Assembly (NCBI GenBank): GCA_001045525.1
Contig: LDWW01000006.1
Location: forward strand, 1 to 64,000
Source of the DNA: Chitinispirillum alkaliphilum
Lineage (GTDB): Bacteria > Fibrobacterota > Chitinivibrionia > Chitinivibrionales > Chitinispirillaceae
Direction: 5' to 3'
Length of the DNA stretch: 64,000 bases
Each line of letters begins with the position of its first letter. Position 1 is the first letter of the stretch. Positions 47,131 to 56,459 of the stretch are shown piece after piece. The notes under the pieces were generated by a model. It was given only the letters and a program-made list of their open reading frames with translations, was not told the origin of the DNA and made no database searches. Position numbers and translations under genes: made by a program.

Positions 47131-48429
47131 TTAATACCCTCCCCCTTTTATAACAGTTTCAACCTGTTTAACGGTACGGTCGATGTCTTCATCTGTATGT
47201 GCATAAGACACAAATGAGGCTTCAAACTGAGACGGAGAGAGATAAATTCCTCTTGAAAGCAGCTGATGAAAAAATGATGCATACTTTTCTGTGTCACAAC
47301 TGCTGACATCGTTATAGTTGCGTACCTCTTTTCTTTGGGTAAAAAAGGTTGTGATCATTGAACCCACTCTGTTTATTGTAACCGGAACCCGTGCATTTTG
47401 GAAAACCTCAAGCAGCCCCTTGTGAAGACGCTGTGATTTTTCCTCCATAACCTGGTAAAAACCGGGGATACTTTCAATGGTGCGCAATACGGCTATACCA
47501 GCTGCAGTGGCCAAAGGATTTCCAGAGAGGGTTCCCGCCTGATAAACCGGTCCGCTTGGGGCGATCATTTCCATTATTTCTTTTTTTCCACCATAAGCCC
47601 CAACTGGTAAACCACCTCCTATAATTTTACCGAAAGTGGTAAGATCTGGTTTTATGTCAAAGAGTTGCTGAGCACCGCCTCTGGCCAATCTGAACCCGGT
47701 CATAACTTCATCAAACACCAGTAAGGCACCATATTTTCTGGTTATATTCCGCAACCCCTCCAAAAAGCCCTTATCGGGAGCAATCACACCCATATTCCCG
47801 GAAACCGGTTCAACGAAAAGGGCTGCGATATTGTCCCCGTGTTTACTGAAAATCTCTTCAACAGAAGAGAGATCATTGTACCTGGCAACAAGAGTTTCTG
47901 AAGCGGTGTTTTTTGTCACCCCGGGACTGTTTGGAATCCCCAGAGTTGCCGCTCCTGAGCCCGCGGAAATAAGGAAACTATCGCCATGGCCATGGTATGA
48001 ACCTTCAAATTTTACAAGAAGGTTTTTTCCGGTATATCCCCTTGCAAGCCTAAGTGCGCTCATGGTTGCCTCAGTGCCGGAGTTAACCAGTCTCACCATG
48101 TCAACCGATGGGACAAACCGGGTGATCAGCTCGGCAAGTTCGCTTTCAGCCTCTGTCGGTGCCCCGAAACTGGTCCCTCTTTGTGCCGCTTTGATCACAG
48201 CCTCCACAACGGCTTCACAGCTATGTCCCAGAATCATAGGCCCCCAGGAGGCCACATAATCTACATAGCTGTTGCCATCGATATCCTCCACATAAGCACT
48301 CTTTGCAGATTTAATATACAAGGGGCTGCCCCCTACACTCCTGAAAGAACGAACCGGAGAGTTTACCCCTCCCGGAATAAACTGTACAGCTCTTTTCGAT
48401 GCTTCAGCGCTCTTAGCGATTTCATACAT
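47131..48429 (-). CDS. hemL: Glutamate-1-semialdehyde 2,1-aminomutase
   Basis: HemL makes 5-aminolevulinate, the first committed tetrapyrrole precursor. From the ATG at 48429 (CAGGAGAGAG upstream) it has 432 residues. The PLP lysine lies in TTFGKIIGGGLPVGAYGG, and the active-site motifs GSYHGHGDSF and VFDEVMTGFR are present. It lies 20 nt after ahbD. An in-frame GTG at 48453 would overlap ahbD and is less likely. Confidence 0.95.
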   Translation of the reverse strand: MYEIAKSAEASKRAVQFIPGGVNSPVRSFRSVGGSPLYIKSAKSAYVEDIDGNSYVDYVASWGPMILGHSCEAVVEAVIKAAQRGTSFGAPTEAESELAELITRFVPSVDMVRLVNSGTEATMSALRLARGYTGKNLLVKFEGSYHGHGDSFLISAGSGAATLGIPNSPGVTKNTASETLVARYNDLSSVEEIFSKHGDNIAALFVEPVSGNMGVIAPDKGFLEGLRNITRKYGALLVFDEVMTGFRLARGGAQQLFDIKPDLTTFGKIIGGGLPVGAYGGKKEIMEMIAPSGPVYQAGTLSGNPLATAAGIAVLRTIESIPGFYQVMEEKSQRLHKGLLEVFQNARVPVTINRVGSMITTFFTQRKEVRNYNDVSSCDTEKYASFFHQLLSRGIYLSPSQFEASFVSYAHTDEDIDRTVKQVETVIKGGGY

Positions 48430-48449
48430 AAAAACTCTCTCCTGTTGAC

Positions 48450-49523
48450 TCACGTTTTAGATGCTTTGGGACGATATAGACAGAAAGGTTCCTCGGCAAA
48501 ACAGTCCCCGTTTACAGAGAGCCCACGCGCCCTGCACCCACCACAAATTTTCCAGTATTCGCACAACCCGCATTTCCCCTTATAGCTCTCAATGGAGCGA
48601 ATGCGCTTAAAGAAAGGGGAACTGTTCCATATTGATCTGAAATCAAAACCGCCGGGCCTAAGCTCTCCTGCAGACCTGTCGAGAAATCCGCAAATCTGAA
48701 CCACACCCCTGTGCGAAATAAAAGCAAAACCATGGCCACCCAAACACCCCCTGGTAATTGTGCCACGGACTGATGACCCGGTTAAACCTCTCTGTGCGCA
48801 AATCCTGGAGTAATGGGGGGCACAGGTGGGTTTGATATCAATATTAGATTTTATACTTTGCTCACAAATCCGCTTAAGAACCCCTTCATACTCCCGGGCA
48901 GAAAGAGTGTAGCCGGTAAGTTCTTTTGCCCTGCCGGTGGGGACCAGAAGAAACGGGTGAAAGGATACCGCCCCCTGCTCTTCTGCAAGGCGAAGTAACC
49001 CCGGAAGATCATCCATGTTCATACGTGTGATTGTGGAGTTTATCTGAAACTCAAGCCCCGCTCCCCGCACCGCTTTAAACACCCTGATCATCGCTTCAAA
49101 AGCCCCGCTTACCCCCCTGAAGAAATCGTGTTTCTCAGGGAAAGGTGAATCGATACTCAGGCTGATACGCTCAACACCAGAACGTTTCAACTTCTTACAC
49201 AAATCTCTGTTGAGAGAGGGGGAACAGGAAGCCATCACCATCTTGAGACCCAGGGATCTCCCAAATTCAATAATATGGAATATATCCTCTCTGAGTAAGG
49301 GCTCTCCGCCAGTCAGAATGATTATTGGTTTAGAAAACGAAGCGATATTCTCCAGCAGTTTTTCGCATTCCTCAGTGGTCAGTTCATCAGAATACAGTCC
49401 ATCCCTTGCAGAGGCTCTGCAATGAAGGCATTTAAATTTACAGCTTCGCGTCACCTCCCAAGCTATGAGCCTCACAGGAGGAGAGGATCTGCTATGTTCA
49501 ACTTTTATTCCCCTCTTCTCCAA
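48450..49523 (-). CDS. ahbD: Heme synthase AhbD (radical SAM/SPASM)
   Basis: AhbD oxidatively decarboxylates two propionates of iron-coproporphyrin III to give heme b, the last step of the siroheme route. The 357-residue protein has the radical SAM motif CKFKCLHC, LTGGEPLLR, and the C-terminal auxiliary-cluster cysteines in CGLCEYWKICGGCRARG and AEEPFC, typical of AhbD. The start is TTG at 49523 with a weak ribosome site, 15 nt after hemB. Its twin AhbC lies two genes upstream. Confidence 0.87.
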   Translation of the reverse strand: MEKRGIKVEHSRSSPPVRLIAWEVTRSCKFKCLHCRASARDGLYSDELTTEECEKLLENIASFSKPIIILTGGEPLLREDIFHIIEFGRSLGLKMVMASCSPSLNRDLCKKLKRSGVERISLSIDSPFPEKHDFFRGVSGAFEAMIRVFKAVRGAGLEFQINSTITRMNMDDLPGLLRLAEEQGAVSFHPFLLVPTGRAKELTGYTLSAREYEGVLKRICEQSIKSNIDIKPTCAPHYSRICAQRGLTGSSVRGTITRGCLGGHGFAFISHRGVVQICGFLDRSAGELRPGGFDFRSIWNSSPFFKRIRSIESYKGKCGLCEYWKICGGCRARGLSVNGDCFAEEPFCLYRPKASKT

Positions 49524-49538
49524 AGCGCACTATCCAGA

Positions 49539-50513
49539 TTAGGAGTTGAGAATTTTTGCAGCTTCAATGGCGTAATAGGTGATAATTATATCCGCACCAG
49601 CTCTTTTAATTGAAGTCAGCACCTCCATCATCGCCTTGTGTTCATCAAGCCATCCGTTCTGAGCCGCAGCTTTAATCATCGAATACTCACCACTTACACT
49701 GTACGCGGCCACCGGGGCATCAAATCCCTCCCTGACCCTTCTTATAATGTCCAGATATGCCAGAGCAGGCTTTATCATGATGATATCCGCCCCCTCGTGA
49801 AGATCAAGTGCGGCTTCGCGCATAGCCTCTCTGCCATTTGCACTATCCATTTGATAGGTACTTCTGTCCCCATGTGCAAGTGAGGTGCAGACCGCATCCC
49901 TGAAGGGACCGTAAAATGCCGAGGCATACTTGGCAGAATAAGACATAATAGGAATTTCGGTATGTCCGTTGCAATCGAGGCAGTTTCGGATTATCCCCAC
50001 ACGCCCATCCATCATATCACTTGGAGCCACCATATCACACCCCGCTTCAACATGGGACAAAGCCTGACGGGAGAGAATTTCCACCGCAGAATCATTATCC
50101 ACCTTTCCCTCAACAAGTGGACCGCAATGACCATGACTGGTGTATTCACAATTGCACACATCGGTTATAACAATCATACCAGGCAGCTGTTTCTTTATGG
50201 CTGCTACCGCTCTCTGTACTACCCCACTCTTATCATAACCGGAGCTGCCCCTTTCATCTTTATAGTCTGGTATCCCAAAAAGCAGTACCGCCCTTATACC
50301 TGCATCCATTGCGATCCTGCACTGCTCTATAATCTGATCTGCAGAAAATCTATAAAGACCAGGCATAGATTTTACAGGTTCCCTGATCTTCTCCCCCGAA
50401 CGAACAAACAGGGGAAGTACAAAACTCTCAGGGGATAAGCTGGTTTCCCGAACCAGTGCCCGAATTGAACTACTCTGACGAAGCCTTCTCAGGCGGGTCA
50501 GGGGAAATGTCAT
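49539..50513 (-). CDS. hemB: Delta-aminolevulinic acid dehydratase (porphobilinogen synthase)
   Basis: HemB condenses two 5-aminolevulinate molecules to porphobilinogen. The 324-residue protein shows the zinc-type Cys cluster DVCNCEYTSHGHCG and the two Schiff-base lysines in SYSAKYASAFYGPF and MIKPALAYLD. A GGAGG site lies before the ATG. It is separated from ahbC by about 80 nt. Confidence 0.96.
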   Translation of the reverse strand: MTFPLTRLRRLRQSSSIRALVRETSLSPESFVLPLFVRSGEKIREPVKSMPGLYRFSADQIIEQCRIAMDAGIRAVLLFGIPDYKDERGSSGYDKSGVVQRAVAAIKKQLPGMIVITDVCNCEYTSHGHCGPLVEGKVDNDSAVEILSRQALSHVEAGCDMVAPSDMMDGRVGIIRNCLDCNGHTEIPIMSYSAKYASAFYGPFRDAVCTSLAHGDRSTYQMDSANGREAMREAALDLHEGADIIMIKPALAYLDIIRRVREGFDAPVAAYSVSGEYSMIKAAAQNGWLDEHKAMMEVLTSIKRAGADIIITYYAIEAAKILNS

Positions 50514-50592
50514 CTGAAAACCTCCGGAAACGAGAAATATTAACCCTCAATATAAAACATTACGCAAACTTATTTTTTCAAAAAAAAAGAGA

Positions 50593-51774
50593 TTAAACTC
50601 TTACTGAAATTTCCTCATCGGTAAGAAAACAGGCTGGATCCTGTGCCCAGATATCATTATAGACAGCCTCTGCCCTTGCCCTGAAATTACCGTTGCATAT
50701 ATCCTTCCACACACATGAGCCACACCGCCCTTTCAGAAATAATTTTCTATCCCTTAGGGGAGAAAGAAGAGGATGAGCACTGTCACTCCAGATAGAACTG
50801 AAAGGCCGCTGCCTGATATTTCCCAGTGGGCGTGTTCTCCAAAACTGATCGGCATAAACACTGCCATCCCAGGAAATACAACCGATTGCCACACCGGAAT
50901 TGTTCCCCCCGTTAAGCTGCAGCAGCTTCAGTGCAGGTTCTGCCAGAGGTGAGTTCTCGCGTCTAAGGCGCAGATAGAGATAAACCCCGTCTGCATGATT
51001 ATCGACCGTAAGCACCTCTTTGGAGATATTGCGGAAATGAAAATCTGCCGTTTTGTCTATTATAAGATTCACAATATTTCGGGTCTGCTCATGACTCAGA
51101 TCGTCCCCTGAAAGGCTGCTTGCCCTACCACTGTACACAAGATGATAAAAACATACCCTGGGAATATTTTCCTTCTCCAGAAGATCGAATATGGATGGGA
51201 CATCTGTGTAATTGTGTTTGTTTAAAGTAAACCGAAGCCCCACCTTGACTCCTGCATCTCTGCAGTTTCTTATCCCATTGAGAGCAGCATCAAAAGCCCC
51301 ATTGACACCCCTGAATGAATCATTTGTGCTTTCAATCCCATCCAGACTCACCCCCACATAGGAGAGTTCACATTTTTTAAGCTCCGAGGCGACTTGCGCA
51401 GTGATAAGGGTCCCGTTTGTAGAGAGTGCTGCCCGCATTCCCGCTTTTTTCGCGTATCTTATGAGATGAAACAAATCCGGTCTTAAAAGTGGCTCTCCGC
51501 CTGAAAACAACAACACCGGAGATCCATACCTGGCAAGATCACTGATCATCTCCTCAGCCTGAGCAGTTGAAAGCTCCTCATAGCTTCCGCAGTCAGAATT
51601 CGAATAACAGTGTCTGCAACTAAGATTACATCTTCTGGTCACGTTCCAGACCACCACCGGACGTTTATCGGCCGCAAACTGAAGAAGATGCGGTGGAGTT
51701 TTGGCCCCCCTGCCATATCTCAAAGCTTCGGAAGGATCCACCGTTGCGCAGTACAGTCTCGATATTCCGATCAT
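50593..51774 (-). CDS. ahbC: Iron-coproporphyrin III synthase AhbC (radical SAM/SPASM)
   Basis: AhbC removes the acetate side chains of didecarboxysiroheme to give iron-coproporphyrin III. The 393-residue protein starts MIGISRLYCATVDPSEALRY, a hallmark of AhbC/NirJ1-type enzymes, with CNLSCRHCYS (cluster 1), FSGGEPLLR and C-terminal auxiliary-cluster cysteines (CGSCVWKDIC, DPACF). Its ATG overlaps the cobA-hemD stop (ATGA). NirJ of heme d1 synthesis is related, but the rest of the heme d1 genes are absent here. Confidence 0.88.
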   Translation of the reverse strand: MIGISRLYCATVDPSEALRYGRGAKTPPHLLQFAADKRPVVVWNVTRRCNLSCRHCYSNSDCGSYEELSTAQAEEMISDLARYGSPVLLFSGGEPLLRPDLFHLIRYAKKAGMRAALSTNGTLITAQVASELKKCELSYVGVSLDGIESTNDSFRGVNGAFDAALNGIRNCRDAGVKVGLRFTLNKHNYTDVPSIFDLLEKENIPRVCFYHLVYSGRASSLSGDDLSHEQTRNIVNLIIDKTADFHFRNISKEVLTVDNHADGVYLYLRLRRENSPLAEPALKLLQLNGGNNSGVAIGCISWDGSVYADQFWRTRPLGNIRQRPFSSIWSDSAHPLLSPLRDRKLFLKGRCGSCVWKDICNGNFRARAEAVYNDIWAQDPACFLTDEEISVRV

Positions 51775-53300
51775 CGGGTATAATACTCCTCTATTGCCTG
51801 CACCAGACCATCCATTGTGTGCTCTTTTGCCTCTACGGTTGGAGTTACTCCATATTGTTTCATGGTTGAAGAGGTAATGGGGCCGATACTTGCACCTCTA
51901 AGCTTGTGGGGCAAAATTTCATGGTTTGACCCTCTTAGAAGATTAAACAGGTTTAGGAAAGTTGAAGAACTTGAGAAAAGTATCAGATCGTAGTGGTCTT
52001 TTACAATTTTCTCTATAATGCTTTGATCTGCATTTCCGCAAGTTGTCTCGTAGGCCGGAACTACTCTTACGGCCGCTCCCCAGGAGCGCAGTGTTTCGGG
52101 AAGAATATCACGGGCTTTGAGGGCCCGTGGAAGCAGTACGTTTTTCCCGCAGAAAGCAGATCGATCCGTTTTCAGCTCTTCGATGAGCCCTTCGGCAAGA
52201 GCACTCCGGGCAGTCACCTCCACTTTCAGATTAAACTCCTCCACAGCCTCTCTTGTTGCCGGTCCGATACATGCTATACGACAGTTTCCCAAAGCTCTGA
52301 TATCTTTACTGATCTCAAGAAACAGTTTAAAAAAAGCCCTGACCCCATTGGCACTTGTAAAAATAAGCCAATCATACTCCCCTACTTTTTTCACCGCATC
52401 TTCAAGCTCACTTTTTCTGCCAAAATGCGAAATGTTTATTAAAGGAAACTCAATCACATCAGCACCAAGCGCGCCCAGCTTATCGGTCATCACAGGGGCC
52501 TGTTCAGGGGATCTGGTATTGATTATAGTTTTTCCAAAGAGCGGTTTCCTTTCAAACCAGCAGAGTTTGTTTCTCAGTTCAACCACATTACCGATGATAA
52601 TAACCGCAGGGGGTTTCAGAGCCGCTTCTTCTACACACTTTTCTATTGAGGAGAGAGTTGAGGTGACAACTTTCTGATACGGCATAGTGCCCCACATCAC
52701 AACAGCAGCAGGTGTATCAGCGCTGCGACCGTGTGCAATCAGTTTCTGCACAATTGATTTAAGGTTACCTACTCCCATGTAAAAGACGAGCGTATCCACA
52801 CCTCTGGCCAGGTAATTGTAGTCTATACTGCTCTTTTCCTTATTCGGGTCTTCGTGACCGGTAATAAAAGCGACACTGGAGGCTTTTTCCCGATGAGTTA
52901 CCGGTATTCCCGCATAGGCTGCGGAAGCTATACCGGCAGTGACACCCGGGACAATCTCAAAATCCATCCCAGCTTCAAACAGCGCCACACACTCCTCTCC
53001 TCCACGGCCAAACACAAACGGATCTCCCCCTTTGAGCCTTGCAACCAAAGCCCCCTGTTTTGCCTTCTCTATTAGGATAGAGTTGATCTTTTGCTGTGTC
53101 ACAGTGTGTTTCCCCGCCAGCTTTCCCACATAGATCTTCTCAGCTTTCCGGTCCACCATTTCAAGCAACCGGGGAGAAGCCAGATAATCGTATACCACCA
53201 CATCTGCCACCCGGAGGACCTGAGCGGCTTTTACCGTTATAAGTGAAGGATCACCGGGTCCGGCTCCCAGGAGATACACCTTCCCCTTTTTTTTATCCAT
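51771..53300 (-). CDS. cobA-hemD: Uroporphyrinogen-III C-methyltransferase/uroporphyrinogen-III synthase fusion
   Basis: The fusion makes uroporphyrinogen III and methylates it to precorrin-2. It has 509 residues from the ATG at 53300 (AAAGGAA upstream), which overlaps the hemC stop by 8 nt. Residues 1-250 are the SAM-dependent methyltransferase (GAGPGDPSLIT, RLKGGDPFVFGRGGEE). Residues 260-509 are HemD-like (TIINTRSPEQAP, DWLIFTSANGVRAFF). Such fusions are known in clostridia and other anaerobes. Confidence 0.93.
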   Translation of the reverse strand: MDKKKGKVYLLGAGPGDPSLITVKAAQVLRVADVVVYDYLASPRLLEMVDRKAEKIYVGKLAGKHTVTQQKINSILIEKAKQGALVARLKGGDPFVFGRGGEECVALFEAGMDFEIVPGVTAGIASAAYAGIPVTHREKASSVAFITGHEDPNKEKSSIDYNYLARGVDTLVFYMGVGNLKSIVQKLIAHGRSADTPAAVVMWGTMPYQKVVTSTLSSIEKCVEEAALKPPAVIIIGNVVELRNKLCWFERKPLFGKTIINTRSPEQAPVMTDKLGALGADVIEFPLINISHFGRKSELEDAVKKVGEYDWLIFTSANGVRAFFKLFLEISKDIRALGNCRIACIGPATREAVEEFNLKVEVTARSALAEGLIEELKTDRSAFCGKNVLLPRALKARDILPETLRSWGAAVRVVPAYETTCGNADQSIIEKIVKDHYDLILFSSSSTFLNLFNLLRGSNHEILPHKLRGASIGPITSSTMKQYGVTPTVEAKEHTMDGLVQAIEEYYTR

Positions 53301-54213
53301 CGACAGAAATTCCTTTTTCGATACAGAGCTTCTGGATTCTGCGAGCAAGAATCTCACCAACAGGTTTATTCTCGCCGTGTCTGGTCTCACAGCTTAGCCT
53401 GACCACTTCAGCAGTGTTTGGATCTCCAACCAAAGCCTCAATGGCTATCCCCTCTTTGTTTACTCTGGAAAGTGCGGCAATGGCCGCAGTACACCCCCCG
53501 CCGATACACTTAAGAAAATCTCTTTCACAACTGGCCTCTGTCATTGCGCGCTTATCATTTATACTTTCAGCAACCGCAAGCGTCTGCAGGTCAGTTTTGC
53601 GGCACTCCAGTGCAAGAATCCCCTGTCCGGGTGCAGGCAGACAACGGGAGGGGTCAAGAACAAAACTTGGGGAGTAATCTACGCCAAGGCGTCTTAGTCC
53701 CGCCTCGGCCAGCACAATTGCATCATACTGCCCCCGCTTTAATTTGTCGAGTCTGGTGTTTACATTACCACGCAGATCCTTAAACCGGAAATCTTCCCTG
53801 ATATTTTTAAGCTGAACCATTCTCCTCACACTACTGGTACCCACCACAGCCCCTTTACGTATAGTGTCCACACTGGTACCATCAGATGAAATGAACAGAT
53901 CAAAAGGACTCTCCCGCTGAGGGAAAGAAACAACAGAGAGATCATCATGACTCTCAATGGGCATATCCTTAAGGCTATGCACCGCAAGATCGGCTTTAGA
54001 ATCGATAAGCGCCTGCTGGATTTCCTTGACAAAAACACCTGTACCCCGAAAGGAATAAAGCGGCTTGTCGGTCACTCTGTCACCGGTAGTGCTGAAAGTG
54101 ACTACTTCAAACCTGAATTCAGGATTCTCCCTTTGCAAAGAGGATACCACCAGTTCAGTCTGCTTTAAAGCCAATGCACTGGAGCGGGTTGCCACTTTTA
54201 TTATTTTTCCCAA
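53293..54213 (-). CDS. hemC: Porphobilinogen deaminase (hydroxymethylbilane synthase)
   Basis: HemC polymerises four porphobilinogens to hydroxymethylbilane. The 306-residue protein starts with KVATRSSALALKQTE and has the dipyrromethane cofactor Cys in CIGGGCTAAIAA. The start is TTG at 54213 with AAGGATTAAGGG upstream. It lies 4 nt after the precorrin-2 dehydrogenase gene and overlaps cobA-hemD. Confidence 0.95.
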   Translation of the reverse strand: MGKIIKVATRSSALALKQTELVVSSLQRENPEFRFEVVTFSTTGDRVTDKPLYSFRGTGVFVKEIQQALIDSKADLAVHSLKDMPIESHDDLSVVSFPQRESPFDLFISSDGTSVDTIRKGAVVGTSSVRRMVQLKNIREDFRFKDLRGNVNTRLDKLKRGQYDAIVLAEAGLRRLGVDYSPSFVLDPSRCLPAPGQGILALECRKTDLQTLAVAESINDKRAMTEASCERDFLKCIGGGCTAAIAALSRVNKEGIAIEALVGDPNTAEVVRLSCETRHGENKPVGEILARRIQKLCIEKGISVDG

Positions 54214-54217
54214 TCCC

Positions 54218-54871
54218 TTAATCCTTCTGGTGTGCGGTTATTATCTGTTCAAGATTTTGCTTCAATTCCTCTTTTGATTTCCGGATATCATCCAGAGTAA
54301 ATCCCCTGATAATATTCCAGAATTTTTCCTTCTGCTGTGGGGGGAGATTTTTTATCCTCGGTCGAAGCTCTTTTAGCAGGGCAGTGATACTCTCCCATCC
54401 GTCATCCAGGGAAAGAGAGATATGATCCCTGATTTTTCCTGAAATCAAAGGAGCTGCACCACCTGTATTCACAGCAATCTGAATATCCCCTCTCTGCAGT
54501 ATTGCCGGTATGATAAATGTACATCTTGAAGGCTCATCCACCACATTCACCGGTATCCCCGTCTTCACACAATCTTCATATACACTTTTGTTCACCTTCA
54601 AGTTATCTGTTGCAGCAATGACCAGAGTCATTCCATAAATAAATTTTTTCTGATAAACAGAATCGTTCCATTTTACAAATTCATTATCGATGAGATATTT
54701 GGTGTTTGGTGAAACCTGAGGAGAAAGGAGTGTCACTGAGGCTCTGGCACGAAGCAGTCCCTCAACCTTTCTGGCAGCAACATCCCCTCCGCCTACGACC
54801 AGACAAGGCCTGTTCTCAAGGTCCAGACAAATTGAATAATATGAGTTCCCGCCCATAATTTCAGCCTGCAT
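54218..54871 (-). CDS. Precorrin-2 dehydrogenase (Met8/SirC-like)
   Basis: The 217-residue NAD-dependent enzyme oxidises precorrin-2 to sirohydrochlorin. It has a Rossmann motif (CLVVGGGDVAARKVEGLL) and the family motif NTGGAAPLISGKIRD. Whether it also inserts iron, as Met8p and CysG do, cannot be told from sequence. No separate chelatase gene is in the window. The start may be the ATG at 54871 or at 54856. Confidence 0.88.
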   Translation of the reverse strand: MQAEIMGGNSYYSICLDLENRPCLVVGGGDVAARKVEGLLRARASVTLLSPQVSPNTKYLIDNEFVKWNDSVYQKKFIYGMTLVIAATDNLKVNKSVYEDCVKTGIPVNVVDEPSRCTFIIPAILQRGDIQIAVNTGGAAPLISGKIRDHISLSLDDGWESITALLKELRPRIKNLPPQQKEKFWNIIRGFTLDDIRKSKEELKQNLEQIITAHQKD

Positions 54872-54880
54872 TGTTTTGGG

Positions 54881-55441
54881 TTAATTTCTCTGTTTCAGCA
54901 GTTTTGTATAGAGTCTGTGATCATTTCCGGAAAAGCAGCAGAACACAATTTCTGCACCAAAATTTGTACTGATAATATAATCATCACAGGCTCTTACCGC
55001 CACCTCCGCTCCCATTTCAGACGGATACCCGTATGCTCCGGTTGAGATACACGGAAATGCAATACTTTTGAGTGCATGCTCCCGTGCCAGCCGAAGTGAA
55101 CTTTTGTAACAGCGCTCCAGAATTGAAGCTTCATTATATGAGCCGCCTCTCCACACCGGGCCAACCGTGTGAATCACATATTTGGCTTTCAGTCTATAAG
55201 CCCCGGTTATCTTTGCCTCACCTGCAGAACAACCGCCAAGTGTTTTACACTCCTCTAAAAGTTTTGGGCCTGCAGCCCGATGAATAGCCCCATCCACCCC
55301 GCCTCCTCCCAAAAGCGAGCTGTTCGCAGCATTAACTATTGCATCAACCTCAAGAGTGGTGATATCAGCCCGGATTGCTTTCATGTTGGTTTTCCAGTGC
55401 AGTTTGGAATCATTTGCCAGCACATTGGGGATCGTCTGCAT
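54881..55441 (-). CDS. Macro-domain protein (O-acetyl-ADP-ribose deacetylase type)
   Basis: The 186-residue macro domain has the ADP-ribose-binding motifs [21 protein letters not shown] and ISTGAYGYP, near YmdB-type enzymes that remove ADP-ribose or O-acetyl groups. It overlaps the radical SAM gene by 32 nt and is followed 9 nt later by precorrin-2 dehydrogenase, so it is in the heme operon. A start at 55384 (MKAIRADIT) is an alternative to the ATG at 55441. Its link to heme synthesis is not known. Confidence 0.88.
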   Translation of the reverse strand: MQTIPNVLANDSKLHWKTNMKAIRADITTLEVDAIVNAANSSLLGGGGVDGAIHRAAGPKLLEECKTLGGCSAGEAKITGAYRLKAKYVIHTVGPVWRGGSYNEASILERCYKSSLRLAREHALKSIAFPCISTGAYGYPSEMGAEVAVRACDDYIISTNFGAEIVFCCFSGNDHRLYTKLLKQRN

Positions 55442-56456
55442 ATAAAGATCTGCTCAAAGCCAGAGAAAGAGCTCTGCACCCTGCGCAGTTTTCAATTACA
55501 CAAGACCCACAGCGGCTCTTTTCCATTTTCCTTGCGATTTTTTGAGGAGAAAATTGCCCCAGAGCCGAAATTATCTCTTTGATATTCTGCGTTGGCAGTG
55601 TACCAATTGCTATTGGCAGGCGTCTGCAGGGAAACACCGTCCCATCAGGCATAAGCGCCATTGATTCAGGCCCAAGATTACAAAAAGCCCCTGAGAGTCT
55701 CTCCTTCCCGCCATCCTCCCAATTCAGTGTATCGACACGAAAAGCTCTGAACGGCAGCAGTTCTTGGACAGAATTTCCTACTCCGGTCTCTTCAATAATT
55801 GCATTTATCACAGCGGTCCACTGCGTGGCACTTAAAACCCCACCGGCCAGTTTATTCCCCCTGCCAAGCGGAACATACCGTTCAAAAATCACAGCATCGA
55901 TGTTTCGTCTGGCCGCAAAATCGATTAGTCCGGAAACTGAATCGAAATTCCAGTCCCCCAAAGTGACCATAAGAATGACAGGAAGACCAGCTTGCTTTAG
56001 CCGCATGATATTCTGCTGTACTTTTTCAAAATGTCCGCTACCCCGAATTGAATCATTGACTTTTGGCAAGTGGGATTCAAAGGACACTTTCACAGAGCTT
56101 AGCCCGGCACCAACAAGCGATTCTATTGTAAGATCGCTCAGATCAAGGGCATTGGTAATAAGATTAAGCTCCTGAAGATTGCTGAATGAGGAGAGATGGT
56201 TAAGAAATGGAAAAATATCGCTGTAAAGCAGTGGCTCCCCTCCCGTAACATTCACCGTTACAGACCCGGGGGCCAAAGATTTAAAAATCAAATCAGATAT
56301 ATCGATAAGGGTTTGGATTTCAGGATCTTTTTCGGAGGAGAAATCTTCCCCATAACAATGAATACATTTCTGATCACACCGGTTTGTAATGTGCCATTGA
56401 AATCCAAAACAATCTATGAGCAATGGGCTCTGTTCAAAATTATCCATGTTTCCCAT
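55410..56456 (-). CDS. Radical SAM/SPASM protein of unknown role, in the heme operon
   Basis: The 348-residue protein has the radical SAM motif [22 protein letters not shown], and C-terminal auxiliary-cluster cysteines ([24 protein letters not shown]) like AhbC and AhbD. It differs from both at its N terminus. It might be a third tetrapyrrole-modifying enzyme or a peptide-modifying enzyme; no small precursor peptide gene is seen nearby. Its ATG lies 3 nt after the TraB-like gene. Confidence 0.75.
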   Translation of the reverse strand: MGNMDNFEQSPLLIDCFGFQWHITNRCDQKCIHCYGEDFSSEKDPEIQTLIDISDLIFKSLAPGSVTVNVTGGEPLLYSDIFPFLNHLSSFSNLQELNLITNALDLSDLTIESLVGAGLSSVKVSFESHLPKVNDSIRGSGHFEKVQQNIMRLKQAGLPVILMVTLGDWNFDSVSGLIDFAARRNIDAVIFERYVPLGRGNKLAGGVLSATQWTAVINAIIEETGVGNSVQELLPFRAFRVDTLNWEDGGKERLSGAFCNLGPESMALMPDGTVFPCRRLPIAIGTLPTQNIKEIISALGQFSPQKIARKMEKSRCGSCVIENCAGCRALSLALSRSLYADDPQCAGK

Positions 56457-56459
56457 CTG

